Shown here: positions 8,859 through 17,145 of the stretch, one piece after another
Position numbering within the stretch: position 1 is the stretch's first letter
How the letters are laid out: every line of letters starts with the position of its first letter
Source: G026625185 sp963727835
Lineage (GTDB): Bacteria > Desulfobacterota > WTBG01 > JAGOGO01
NCBI GenBank assembly: GCA_963727835.1
Contig: CAVSIB010000030.1
Span: 15,877-79,876 of the forward strand
Reading direction: 5' to 3'
Length of the DNA: 64,000 bases
Notes under the pieces: model-generated
What the model was told of the DNA's origin: nothing
Seen by the model: only the letters and a program-made list of their open reading frames with translations
Databases searched by the model: none
Position numbers and translations under genes: made by a program

Positions 8859-10736
8859 GTGAAGGTATTATTGATTAATCCAAAGGTTCCGGAAAGTTTC
8901 TGGAGCTTTAAGTGGGCATTTGATAAAATTTTACCATCTAATAAAAGAGTCCTCAATCCTCCCTTGGGATTAGCGACCCTAGCGGCCCTGTGTCCAAAAG
9001 ATTGGGAAGTAGAAATTATTGATGAAAACATCGAGTCCATCCCCTTAGAACCTCAGGCTGACATCATTGGTGTTTGCGGGATGGGGGTGCAATTTAGGCG
9101 GCAAAAAGAGTTACTCACGTTTTATAAAAAGAAAGGTTTCTTTGTTGTTGCCGGCGGAAGCTATGCCTCATTATGCCCAGAGGCGTATGAACCTTTTGCC
9201 GATACTGTCGTAGCGGGTGAAGCTGAATATATCTGGAGAGAGTTTTGCTTGGATTTCGAACTGGGGAAGCCCAAAAAACTATATCATGAAACAGGAATTG
9301 TTGACCTGAAAGATTCACCTGTTCCCCGTTTTGACCTCTTGAAGTTAGATAGCTACAAAAGAGTAAGTCTGCAGTTTTCTCGAGGGTGCCCGTATCGCTG
9401 TGAATTTTGTGACATTATTGTGATGTTTGGTCGTAAATTTCGCGCTAAATCTCTTGAACAGATAAGCAACGAGTTGGACGTTCTCAGGGAACTCCATGTG
9501 GACAATGTTTTTTTTGTTGATGATAACTTGATTGGCAACAAGCGGGTCGCGAAAGATTTGCTTAAGTTCCTCAAAAGCTACCAGCTTAAGCATGACTATC
9601 GGTTTCAGTTTGGAACCGAAGCTTCTTTAGATTTGGCCGATGATGAAGAGCTTCTTGAGCTTTTGCATAAGGCGAATTTCGAATGGGTTTTCATCGGAAT
9701 CGAGTCTCCGGATACCGAAAGCCTTAAAGAAACCAAAAAGCTTCAGAATACCCGCCAGGATATACTTTCCTCAGTGAGAAAGATCTATTCCCATGGTATT
9801 GAAATTCTTGCCGGATTTATTGTTGGCTTTGATAATGACACCATGAAGACCTTTGATAAGCAATACCAGTTTATCATGGACTCTGGCATTCAAGCGGCTA
9901 TGATCGGGCTTTTAACCGCTTTGCCAAAAACTCCGCTTTATGAACGCCTAGGGAAAGAAGGAAGGCTTCTTCCTGACGCGGATAATGCCGACAATACGAC
10001 ACTCGGAACAAATTTTTTGCCCAAACAGATGGGGTATGAGGAAATGGTAAGTGGTTATCGTAGCCTTTACAATCGCCTGTTAAAAGATCGAAACATTGCT
10101 TTCCGAATCAAAAATAAAATCCGTTATCTCAGTAACCCCGTTCACAAGGTTCAGCAATATTCCTTGAGAGAAGCTTTGCAGTTAATAAAAAACTTTTTTT
10201 CCCAAGGAATAAACCCAGGGGGTTTTTCACGCGCCTTCTATTTTTTCCGATCACTACCTGTCTTCCGGCCGAAACTGATTCCGGTTGTGATCCATGACTG
10301 GATTGTTGGATTATCGATGAGAGATTACGTTGAACGCCAATTTATCCAGGAATTTGAAAAAGTTAATAATTTAGCTATGGGCTACCTGCAGCTAATCAAG
10401 AAAACTTTTCAGAATTATCTTGATCGTGGTGCTTTGGAGCTAAACTTAAGCCAAGTGCAAAATGCTGCTTCTAATCTTTCAATTTCGATGAAGGGATGGT
10501 TAGGTAAAGATTTCTTTATTCGCATTGACAAACATTTACAAAAAGTTCTCAAACACACAACCTCATCCATTACTCTCCATATCGAAGAGTTCCACGAAGC
10601 CCAGCGGAAGCATTTTAATAAGCTTTTGAAAAAACTCTCTCGGCATGGGGATAGAATTAATATTATCCTTAACGAAAAAGTGAGGAATATGGTTGAGGTG
10701 GATTCCTCGATTTTTAACCTCGTTCTCGAATCTTAA
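8859..10736 (+). CDS. B12-binding-domain radical SAM protein (DUF4070 type)
   Basis: Probable cobalamin-dependent radical SAM enzyme; substrate unknown. It has 625 residues from a GTG at 8859, chosen because AAGGAG lies six bases upstream and the canonical N-terminus VKVLLINPKVPESFW begins there. The frame is open back to 8604, but those 85 codons show no family features. An N-terminal B12-binding domain is followed by the radical SAM cluster motif CPYRCEFCD, ELP3-like barrel segments (FVDDNLIGNKR, FIGIESPD) and a C-terminal region resembling DUF4070 found in hopanoid or lipid-acting relatives. It stands alone between the insertion element and leuD. Confidence 0.85.
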   Translation: MKVLLINPKVPESFWSFKWAFDKILPSNKRVLNPPLGLATLAALCPKDWEVEIIDENIESIPLEPQADIIGVCGMGVQFRRQKELLTFYKKKGFFVVAGGSYASLCPEAYEPFADTVVAGEAEYIWREFCLDFELGKPKKLYHETGIVDLKDSPVPRFDLLKLDSYKRVSLQFSRGCPYRCEFCDIIVMFGRKFRAKSLEQISNELDVLRELHVDNVFFVDDNLIGNKRVAKDLLKFLKSYQLKHDYRFQFGTEASLDLADDEELLELLHKANFEWVFIGIESPDTESLKETKKLQNTRQDILSSVRKIYSHGIEILAGFIVGFDNDTMKTFDKQYQFIMDSGIQAAMIGLLTALPKTPLYERLGKEGRLLPDADNADNTTLGTNFLPKQMGYEEMVSGYRSLYNRLLKDRNIAFRIKNKIRYLSNPVHKVQQYSLREALQLIKNFFSQGINPGGFSRAFYFFRSLPVFRPKLIPVVIHDWIVGLSMRDYVERQFIQEFEKVNNLAMGYLQLIKKTFQNYLDRGALELNLSQVQNAASNLSISMKGWLGKDFFIRIDKHLQKVLKHTTSSITLHIEEFHEAQRKHFNKLLKKLSRHGDRINIILNEKVRNMVEVDSSIFNLVLES

Positions 10737-10802
10737 AAAGTTTTATTCTATCTGCGAATCAAAACTCCCCTGAGAGAATATCAAAGCAAAGCAGGATAAG
10801 AC

Positions 10803-11306
10803 ATGGATAAGCGTAAAGGTAAAGCCTGGAAGTTCGGCGATGGAATCAGCACTGATCATATTGCTCCAGGGAGATTTTTTCATCTGCGGAGCAATCTCCC
10901 AGAGTTAGCCAAACATGTGCTCGAAGATGCACGGCCGGAGTTTCCTTCAAATGTTAAGCCCGGCGATTTTGTGGTGGGAGGCAAGAATTTCGGCCAAGGA
11001 TCGAGTCGTGAACATGCCCCCACCATCATTAAGCTTGCAGGTGTAAGTGCCGTAGTGGCAAAAAGTGTTGCCCGTATTTTTTTTCGCAACTGTATTAACG
11101 TGGGACTTCCTGCGGTTATCGTAGATACTGATAAAATTGAAGACGGAGATGAACTCGAACTGGACTTAACTGCTGGAACGCTCCAGAATGTGACAAAAAA
11201 TGAAACCCATACCTTCCCTCCCCTGCCCCAGGCCATGGCCAATATTCTTTCTGATGGTGGTTTGGTCGAGCACATCCAAAAACACGGAGACCTTAAACTC
11301 GATTAA
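10803..11306 (+). CDS. leuD: 3-isopropylmalate/homoaconitate dehydratase small subunit
   Basis: Small (swivelling) subunit of an aconitase-superfamily hydro-lyase; with a large 4Fe-4S subunit it isomerises isopropylmalate in leucine synthesis or a related acid. The 167 residues match the LeuD/HacB type of archaea and anaerobes. The substrate-binding loop appears as GKNFGQGSSREHAP near residues 59-72, and the start DGISTDHIAPGRF is family-typical. No large subunit gene lies next to it, so the exact substrate (isopropylmalate, homoaconitate or citrate-type) is open; leuD is the best-supported name. A short leader of 66 bases separates it from the radical SAM gene. Confidence 0.8.
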   Translation: MDKRKGKAWKFGDGISTDHIAPGRFFHLRSNLPELAKHVLEDARPEFPSNVKPGDFVVGGKNFGQGSSREHAPTIIKLAGVSAVVAKSVARIFFRNCINVGLPAVIVDTDKIEDGDELELDLTAGTLQNVTKNETHTFPPLPQAMANILSDGGLVEHIQKHGDLKLD

Positions 11307-11312
11307 CGAAAC

Positions 11313-11559
11313 CAGCCGGGATAATGTTAGCCAAAACTGACTGAGTAATTTTTTCTGTGTTTTTCCGGGCACTGGGTGCGAAATCCGGGAAAAAACTGGA
11401 TTACCGCCCGAGGATACCGTGACCTTGCTCATCACTCGTTCCAGGTTATCGGAATCGCAGGCGGGACATTTAATTTCAACCAGATTGTCCTCTTTTATGG
11501 CTAATAATTCAAAAATATTTTTGCATTCCTGGCAGATAAATTCATAAATAGGAATCCAT
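11313..11559 (-). pseudogene. FmdB-family zinc-ribbon protein, start disrupted
   Basis: Reading leftward from about 11555: IPIYEFICQECKNIFELLAIK, then EIKCPACDSDNLERVMSKVTVSSGG. This is the FmdB putative regulator signature (MPIYEYxCxxCxxxFE then CPxCxSxxLxRV). An ATG at 11559-11557 has GAAGGA upstream but is one base out of frame with the body, so one extra G appears to break the start. The C-terminal end is not family-like beyond SSGG and may be shifted again. FmdB was named from formamide/acetamide operons, but its function is unproven. Confidence 0.6.
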
Positions 11560-12066
11560 TTGTCCTTCGTTTATTTTGTTTTTTTAGCTCTGGTTAAATG
11601 CCACTCTCAGGTAAAAGGATTCCCGTTCAACCCATAGCTCCGATTTCCTTCCTGTCAAATCTTCCAGTATCTTATTTGGCCTTTGCTTCCTGATCAGTGC
11701 GACCAAGAATTCGCTTGACATCACTTTTGGTAATGCATCCCATAAACTATGCAAAACGAGTAAGGTCTTCCATCATTGCCTCAATGATTTCCTCATCTTT
11801 ATCCAAAAGACCCTTTTAAGAAGAATGTTTTTTAAACTCTTCAAGCCTTTTTTTACCAGCATCAGAAATACGCACTTTCAAATTCCCCAAAATAAATATT
11901 GTCTTCCGGGGCCACGGGACTGTTTTTTATTAATATTACAAATCGAGGAATTCTCTAAACATCAAAAATAAAGCATGGGGAAAAGCCAACAAAATTGGAT
12001 TGTTGATTGACAGGGGTGCCCTTTTTTGTTATTGATGATAAAATATTTTAAAATATTTTTTTCGTC
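11560..12066. other. Gene-poor stretch, possible small remnants
   Basis: About 500 bases without a confident gene. On the minus strand a frame reading LEDLTGRKSELWVERESFYL near 11590-11680 is open for roughly 60 codons but I do not recognise it. TTGACA at 12007-12012 could be the -35 of the hpt promoter, although its -10 partner is poor. Confidence 0.3.
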
Positions 12067-12591
12067 ATGGGCAAAAAACTTAAAGTCCTTTATAATAAGA
12101 AAACCATTCTTAAACGGGTAACGGCTCTCGCGCAACAGATTTCCCAAGACTACCCATCAGGAGAACTCATTTTAGTAGGAGTTTTAAAAGGGGGATTTAT
12201 CTTTCTTGCTGACTTAGTCCGGGCTTTAAAAATTCCCGTGTATATAGATTTTGTCCACCTGGCTAGTTATGGAGCTTCAACGCATTCATCGGGAAAAGTA
12301 AAAATTCTTAAAGATTTAGAAACCTCCATAACCGGTAAAGATGTAATTATCGTTGAAGATATTATTGACACTGGGTTGACCCTTGAGTTTCTTAAACAAG
12401 AACTTACCAAGCGGAGGCCTCGGTCATTAAAAATTTGTGCTCTCCTCGATAAAAAATCCCGGCGCAAGGTTGAGATCGGGGCAGATTATATCGGCATTAC
12501 TATGGAGAAGGACTATTTCGTTGTGGGTTATGGGCTTGACTTTTCCGAACAGTACCGCCACTTACCGGAAATCTTCTTTTTTGACCCTTGA
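12067..12591 (+). CDS. hpt: Hypoxanthine (purine) phosphoribosyltransferase
   Basis: Salvages hypoxanthine or guanine to IMP or GMP using PRPP in the cytosol. It has 174 residues, normal length. The PRPP-binding signature VIIVEDIIDTGLTL lies at about residues 95-108. The flexible active-site loop segment LASYGAST is at about 63-70, and the purine-contacting end YVVGYGLD is seen as FVVGYGLDFSEQYRHLPEI near 150-168. The ATG at 12067 gives the standard N-terminus. It is followed after 30 bases by the potassium channel gene; a functional link is not evident. Confidence 0.93.
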   Translation: MGKKLKVLYNKKTILKRVTALAQQISQDYPSGELILVGVLKGGFIFLADLVRALKIPVYIDFVHLASYGASTHSSGKVKILKDLETSITGKDVIIVEDIIDTGLTLEFLKQELTKRRPRSLKICALLDKKSRRKVEIGADYIGITMEKDYFVVGYGLDFSEQYRHLPEIFFFDP

Positions 12592-12621
12592 TTTTCTTCA
12601 CCATAACTTTTTTAGATATCT

Positions 12622-13617
12622 ATGGAAGTAAAAAGAATTAAATGGGCCATCATTTTCCTCCTTTCCGTATTTATTAGCGGAATCGGGGGTTATATGGTCA
12701 TTGAAGGGTGGAATTTCTTTGATTCCCTTTATATGGTGGTTATTACTCTCTCTACGGTTGGATTTGGAGAAACCCATCCTTTAACTTTTCATGGACGCAT
12801 TTTTACTATAGTGCTTATATTAGTTTGGGCAGCAATCGGCTTTTATGCCTTAAGTAGTATTATTCAACCTATAATTGAAGGTGAGATCCGAAAAGTACTG
12901 GGGAGAAAAAAATTGGAAAAAGAAATTAGAAATCTAAAAGATCATTATATTGTTTGTGGGTTTGGGAGGATGGGCAGTTATATCAGCCAGGAGCTAAGAA
13001 ATGCATCAGTTTCTTATATTATCATTGAAAAAGATGAGCATATTCGTGAGAAGCTGGAACGAGAAAACTACCTTTATCTTTATGGAAATGCTTCTGAAGA
13101 TGAGGTGTTGATTGAGGCGGGAGTAAAAAAGGCGCGCGGGTTAGTGGCAGTGGTGGCTTCCGATGCTGACAATGTCTATATAACACTGACCGCTCGTCAG
13201 CTGAACCCTAACCTCTTCATTCTCGCTCGGAGTACTAACGAGAGTTCCGAAAGGAAGTTGCAGCAGGCAGGTGCTAATAAAGTCATTTCGCCTTACCAAA
13301 TGGGAGCGGTACGTATGGTCCAGGCTATCCTGCGCCCGGCAGTAGTTGATTTTATTGAGATTGCCTTTCATGGCAAGAGCATGGAATTGCAGTGTGAAGA
13401 GTTTCTGGTTAAATCGAACTCCAGCCTTGTGGGAAGTAGTTTGCAACAAGCTGAAATTCGCAAGAATTTAGGGGTGATCATTGTTGCGATAAAAGGAACT
13501 TCCGGCAAGATGGTGTTTAATCCTTCTCGAGATGCGCGAATTAATGCAGGGGATACCTTGATTACCCTAGGGGAGAAAAAGGACCTTATTCGGTTAGAAA
13601 AAATCCTTCAAACCTAA
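12622..13617 (+). CDS. Potassium channel with RCK/TrkA-N and TrkA-C domains
   Basis: Ligand-gated K+ channel of the MthK/Kch kind, in the inner membrane. Of its 331 residues, the first helix is about 9-27, the pore helix and selectivity filter TLSTVGFGE about 43-51, and the second helix about 61-83. The cytoplasmic RCK domain starts with HYIVCGFGRMGSYI, a Rossmann nucleotide-binding turn, at about 108-121. A TrkA-C domain covers roughly 245-331. Filter and fold are complete, so it should conduct K+. It is convergent with the TetR gene, with only ten bases between the stops. Confidence 0.92.
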   Translation: MEVKRIKWAIIFLLSVFISGIGGYMVIEGWNFFDSLYMVVITLSTVGFGETHPLTFHGRIFTIVLILVWAAIGFYALSSIIQPIIEGEIRKVLGRKKLEKEIRNLKDHYIVCGFGRMGSYISQELRNASVSYIIIEKDEHIREKLERENYLYLYGNASEDEVLIEAGVKKARGLVAVVASDADNVYITLTARQLNPNLFILARSTNESSERKLQQAGANKVISPYQMGAVRMVQAILRPAVVDFIEIAFHGKSMELQCEEFLVKSNSSLVGSSLQQAEIRKNLGVIIVAIKGTSGKMVFNPSRDARINAGDTLITLGEKKDLIRLEKILQT

Positions 13618-13627
13618 AAAAAACACG

Positions 13628-14272
13628 TCATTCATTTTCCTGGGGTTTAGCTAAGAGACCCCGAATAAAAATTTCGCTTATCGCTTTAGCACAATCAATG
13701 GGTTTGTATTTCTTGAGGGGAGAGAGAATCCAATAGCGAGCCATTTCATCTAGCGCCCCAAAAAAAGCTCGCTTCACAATACCGGGAGCAACATCATTCC
13801 GAAAAACCCCCTTTTCCTGACCTTCGCGAATTATCTCTCTTACTAAATTAATATACTCAATGAATCCCTTATTGACATATTCCCGCATGAACTTTGCACT
13901 TTGTCTTAACTCCACTTGAATAACTTCGGCTAATTCCCGATTTTTTAGAATTCTATTAAGGTGACTCAAAGCAAAAATTCGCAATTTTTCAACGAGATCA
14001 TTTGTTTTATTCATCTCCTCACGCATGGATTGGCAAATTTTTCCAACCTCTTCCTCAAAAAGGGAAATAAGCAGGTCATCTTTATTTTTAAAATAAAGGT
14101 AAATTGTGCCATCAGCTACATTTGCCTCTTTGGCAATCTCGGAAATTCGGGTGTTATAAAAACCCTTTTCTGCAAAAACCTTGAGCGCAGCCTTCAAAAT
14201 CCGTTCGTGTTTATCCCTGCCGCGGGGTAATTTTTCTTTCTCTTCTTCGTTGAAAATTTCTTGTTCCGCCAT
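13628..14272 (-). CDS. TetR/AcrR-family transcriptional repressor
   Basis: 214-residue repressor with an N-terminal DNA-binding helix-turn-helix: ILKAALKVFAEKGFYNTRISEIAKEANVADGTIYLYFKNKDDLL at residues 25-68. The C-terminal ligand domain (YINLVREIIREGQEKGVF) resembles the FadR/YsiA group that senses long-chain acyl-CoA. A perfect 18-bp palindrome, TGAATGAATATTCATTCA, lies at its own promoter and closely resembles operators of fatty-acid beta-oxidation TetR regulators, so autoregulation and acyl-CoA response are plausible. The acyl-CoA dehydrogenase gene at 25-26 kb is a conceivable target, though no copy of the palindrome was noticed there. Confidence 0.88.
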   Translation of the reverse strand: MAEQEIFNEEEKEKLPRGRDKHERILKAALKVFAEKGFYNTRISEIAKEANVADGTIYLYFKNKDDLLISLFEEEVGKICQSMREEMNKTNDLVEKLRIFALSHLNRILKNRELAEVIQVELRQSAKFMREYVNKGFIEYINLVREIIREGQEKGVFRNDVAPGIVKRAFFGALDEMARYWILSPLKKYKPIDCAKAISEIFIRGLLAKPQENE

Positions 14273-14305
14273 AGGGTTAGATCCTATCTAAGGATAGAAA
14301 AATAA

Positions 14306-14355
14306 TGAATGAATATTCATTCAAGCATTTATATTATTTGCTCGTATTCTGTCAA
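14306..14355 (-). promoter_or_regulatory. Promoter plus palindromic TetR-type operator
   Basis: On the minus strand, TTGACA (14355-14350), a 16-base spacer and TATAAA (14333-14328) form a good sigma-70 promoter. The perfect palindrome TGAATGAATATTCATTCA (14306-14323) starts four bases after the -10 box and covers the expected transcription start, the classic position for repression. It lies 33 bases ahead of the TetR ATG. Confidence 0.8.
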
Positions 14356-14520
14356 GCATTTTAAACTTTTTTCCTGGTGATTCACGAGCGTTTGTGCAGC
14401 ACGAACCAAGTTGGAATAAAAAATTTAAAGAATTCAAAGAGGGTTCGGTTAACGGATGAGAGTCAAAATAAAAGGGAATTTTAAAAAATCTTGAGGGGCT
14501 TTAACCAAAAAGGGGACTGC

Positions 14521-15444
14521 TTATGCGTTCTGTCCAAACTTTTCTAAAAGATGGATGAGATGGGTCAGTGCTTGGTTGATCGGTAGGTCCAAATCAAACT
14601 CTTTCCCCTCTCGCAAAATTGCTCCGCTGATAACGTCGATTTCAGTTTTTTTCTTATTCCGTATATCTTGAAGCATAGAAGAAACATTTTGGGCAGTAGC
14701 GTGACAAACGGTTTCAACTTTTTGGAGGTGATCAGGGTAAATAAGGTGAATCCCTTTTCGATCTACAACTGATTTTGCCTCATTTACTGCACGTCGCATA
14801 ATCGCCCGGGTTTCTTCATAATCAAGCAATTCCCCGTTCCGCAGTCCCGTGATGCCCGTTAACGGATTGATCCCAACATTGATGAGGAGCTTACTCCAAA
14901 GCAATCCGATAACGTCTTGAGTGATTTGTATGTTAATTCCGGCTGACTCAAGAAAAGCCTTTACCTTTTCTAATCGTGAGGTTTTTTCCCCATCAAGTTC
15001 TCCAATCACTGTCTCTCCGGTTCCGGCATGACGAATATGGCCCAAGCCAAGGACAGTCGCTCCCTGGGCCGTGGTGCCTGCCATCGTCTGCTTATAGCCC
15101 ACAACCCTCACAATTTCTTCTACATTTCCGATGCCATTTTGCAAAGTAAGAACAACGGAATCAGGACCAACTAACAGCTTTGCTTTTAGGATTGCTTGAA
15201 ACGTATCAAAAGCCTTAACAAATATGAGGATCAGATCAGCCTCTTTTATCTCCTCCGCCTCAGAAGTTATCAGAGGGAAAAAGTGATGTTCTCCGTTAAT
15301 ACCCTCAACCTGGATTCCGTATTTTTTAATATGGCTAACTAAACCAGAATGTTTTTCGAGAAGCCAGACCTCTTGCCCTGCCTTGTACAGGAGGAATCCA
15401 AAGAGACAGCCCATGGCACCGGCACCAACAATCACTACTCGCAT
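14521..15444 (-). CDS. panE: 2-dehydropantoate 2-reductase (ketopantoate reductase)
   Basis: NADPH-dependent reduction of ketopantoate to pantoate in pantothenate/CoA synthesis. It has 307 residues from the ATG at 15444 (MRVVIVGAGAMGCLFGF); the frame extends six codons further but the Rossmann GAGAMG motif is normally at the very N-terminus. The C-terminal helical domain shows KLLINVGINPLTGITGLRNGELL, with the catalytic Lys and conserved Asn, near 185-208. The gene lies 21 bases downstream of the CooC-type gene on the same strand; ApbA/PanE paralogues occur in many anaerobes, so the exact ketoacid substrate is an inference. Confidence 0.85.
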   Translation of the reverse strand: MRVVIVGAGAMGCLFGFLLYKAGQEVWLLEKHSGLVSHIKKYGIQVEGINGEHHFFPLITSEAEEIKEADLILIFVKAFDTFQAILKAKLLVGPDSVVLTLQNGIGNVEEIVRVVGYKQTMAGTTAQGATVLGLGHIRHAGTGETVIGELDGEKTSRLEKVKAFLESAGINIQITQDVIGLLWSKLLINVGINPLTGITGLRNGELLDYEETRAIMRRAVNEAKSVVDRKGIHLIYPDHLQKVETVCHATAQNVSSMLQDIRNKKKTEIDVISGAILREGKEFDLDLPINQALTHLIHLLEKFGQNA

Positions 15445-15465
15445 TATGTTCTCACTATACAAATG

Positions 15466-16224
15466 TTAAGCGATTTTTTCTCTAATTTTTTTAACCTCAG
15501 CGTAAAGGTCGGTACAGTGTTCCCAAAGAAGGTAGTTTTTTTGATCAGCTTCGATCACTTTCTCATCATACGGAAGAAAACCAAGCAGTTCGAAGTCGGG
15601 TAAAAGTTTTTGGATGAACTCTTTTTCTTCCTCGTTTCTCACGCGGTTTCCCACGGCGTAGACCCTGGAGATACCGATCTGTTCAGACAATTCCCGGATG
15701 CGATACGCTGTCTCCATGCTCCGTCTCCCGGGTTCAACCACGGTAATAAAAGCATTGACCGAAGAAGCTGTTGCCCTTCCCAAATGTTCTATCCCCGCTT
15801 CCATATCCATAACCACCACATCCTTTCGGTACAGGATGAGATGTTGAATGAGGGTCTTAAGCAAAACACTTTCAGGACAGACACACCCACCCCCTCCTTT
15901 TTTTACTCCTCCCATCACCATGAGCCGAATTCCATGATGCTCAACCCAAAGTTTTTCCGGGAGGTCGGATACGGTAGGGTTCATTTTAAACATCGCTCCA
16001 TAGGAGCCGGGTTTTGCGCCAGTCCTTTCTTCAATCAGTCCACCCATTTTGGAGATCGGAATAATTTCCTCAGGTTTGGGAAACCTAAGCGTAGAGGCAA
16101 GGTTAGCATCGGGATCAGCATCAACTGCTAAAACCTGATACCCGGCATCAACATACGCCCTGCACAAGAGAGCAGAAAAAGTGGTTTTCCCAACCCCACC
16201 TTTGCCGGTGATTGCTATTTTCAC
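15466..16224 (-). CDS. cooC: CooC-type nickel-insertion ATPase (CO dehydrogenase maturation)
   Basis: P-loop ATPase of the MinD/CooC group that loads nickel into carbon monoxide dehydrogenase. It has 252 residues. The deviant Walker A GKGGVGKTT is at residues 7-15. The Cys-x-Cys motif typical of CooC appears as GGGCVCPES near 112-120; two monomers use it to bind metal. DMEAGIEHLGR near 140-150 matches the switch II region. No cooS/acsA gene is in the window, but an FdhA/NuoE relic follows 2 kb of similar strand, and the Wood-Ljungdahl pathway is the usual context. A related nitrogenase-type or Ni-ATPase role cannot be excluded. Confidence 0.88.
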   Translation of the reverse strand: MKIAITGKGGVGKTTFSALLCRAYVDAGYQVLAVDADPDANLASTLRFPKPEEIIPISKMGGLIEERTGAKPGSYGAMFKMNPTVSDLPEKLWVEHHGIRLMVMGGVKKGGGGCVCPESVLLKTLIQHLILYRKDVVVMDMEAGIEHLGRATASSVNAFITVVEPGRRSMETAYRIRELSEQIGISRVYAVGNRVRNEEEKEFIQKLLPDFELLGFLPYDEKVIEADQKNYLLWEHCTDLYAEVKKIREKIA

Positions 16225-16300
16225 GCGACCTCCTTAAAGCACGCCTTGCATCGTCTGTTATTCACGTCAAGGAGTGATTTTTATATTTCTATCGGTGATG

Positions 16301-16513
16301 TTATGAAACCTTCTGCACTCTTACCGCACATACCTTGTATTCCGGAATTTTGGCAATCAGAGCCAGAGCATAATTAGGAAGCAAGTTGGCCAAAACATCA
16401 GGGAATTGGAACGTCATAAAAATAACTCTCGGCGACGTTTTTTTCGTTACCTTAACCTTGCCGGTAACTTTTGCCCGATGGGATTCTATTGGCACCATGT
16501 CACCTTCTTCACA
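16301..16513 (-). pseudogene. C-terminal remnant of formate dehydrogenase catalytic subunit (FdhA)
   Basis: About 70 residues remain: EEGDMVPIESHRAKVTGKV, then FMTFQFPDVLANLL and AKIPEYKVCAVRVQKV. This is the molybdopterin-dinucleotide-binding C-terminal end of the FdhA/molybdopterin oxidoreductase family, normally preceded by 600 or more residues. It begins directly after the stop of the NuoE-like relic, which marks a deletion junction at about 16510-16516. It has no start site of its own and must be non-functional. Confidence 0.8.
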
Positions 16514-16975
16514 TCACACTGTTTCAATTTTTCGGGAGTCCATGTTGCCGAAATATTTTTTGTCCACCATGATTAGTGGAGACAAGGCACAGGCTCCAAA
16601 ACACGCTACTGTCTCAAAAGTGAAGTTCATATCCAAAGTAGTCTGATCTTCTTCAATATCCAAATTTACTGTGATGACTTTTATGACCTTCTGTGCCCCC
16701 CAGACATGGCAAGCGATTCCTCGACAAGCTCTAGCGGATATGTCTCCCCCGGAGAGTTAAGTAAAATCGAGCATAGAATTTTACTACCCCGTAGATTCGA
16801 CTAAGAGATATCCCCGTTTTTTCATGGGGATGCTGAAGCACCAGTTCAGGAAGATAGCCATACAGTGCTTGAGCTACCAGAAACAAAAGAATAAGCGAAC
16901 CCTTAGTATTCTTTTTTCTTCAATAATTTGATCTAACAAGGTAAGATCAACGTCGCCCCCCCTGGTCTTTTCCAT
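16514..16975 (-). pseudogene. Degraded NuoE/HndA-like [2Fe-2S] subunit
   Basis: From an ATG at 16975, pieces in different frames read TLLDQIIEE, YGYLPELVLQHPHEKTGIS, LSRIYGVVKFYARFYLT and ACRGIACHVWGAQKVIKV, then ETVACFGACALSPLIMVD. This is the order of a NuoE-type thioredoxin-fold protein with its four cluster cysteines. At least three frameshifts are needed, so it is a pseudogene. NuoE, NuoF and FdhA homologues commonly form NADH-linked formate dehydrogenases; here NuoF and most of FdhA are missing. Confidence 0.8.
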
Positions 16976-17145
16976 TACGTATCCTCTCGGTTGAAAATTT
17001 TTCAAACAGTCTGCGGCAAAAAAAAATGGCCTTGCTTTCTCTTGGAAAAGAATTTACCAAAAGAATATAGGCCATTCCCAAAAAAAAATCAAACAAAATA
17101 CAAATAGTTCCGACTGATAAATACAACTTTTTAAGCTGACAAATG

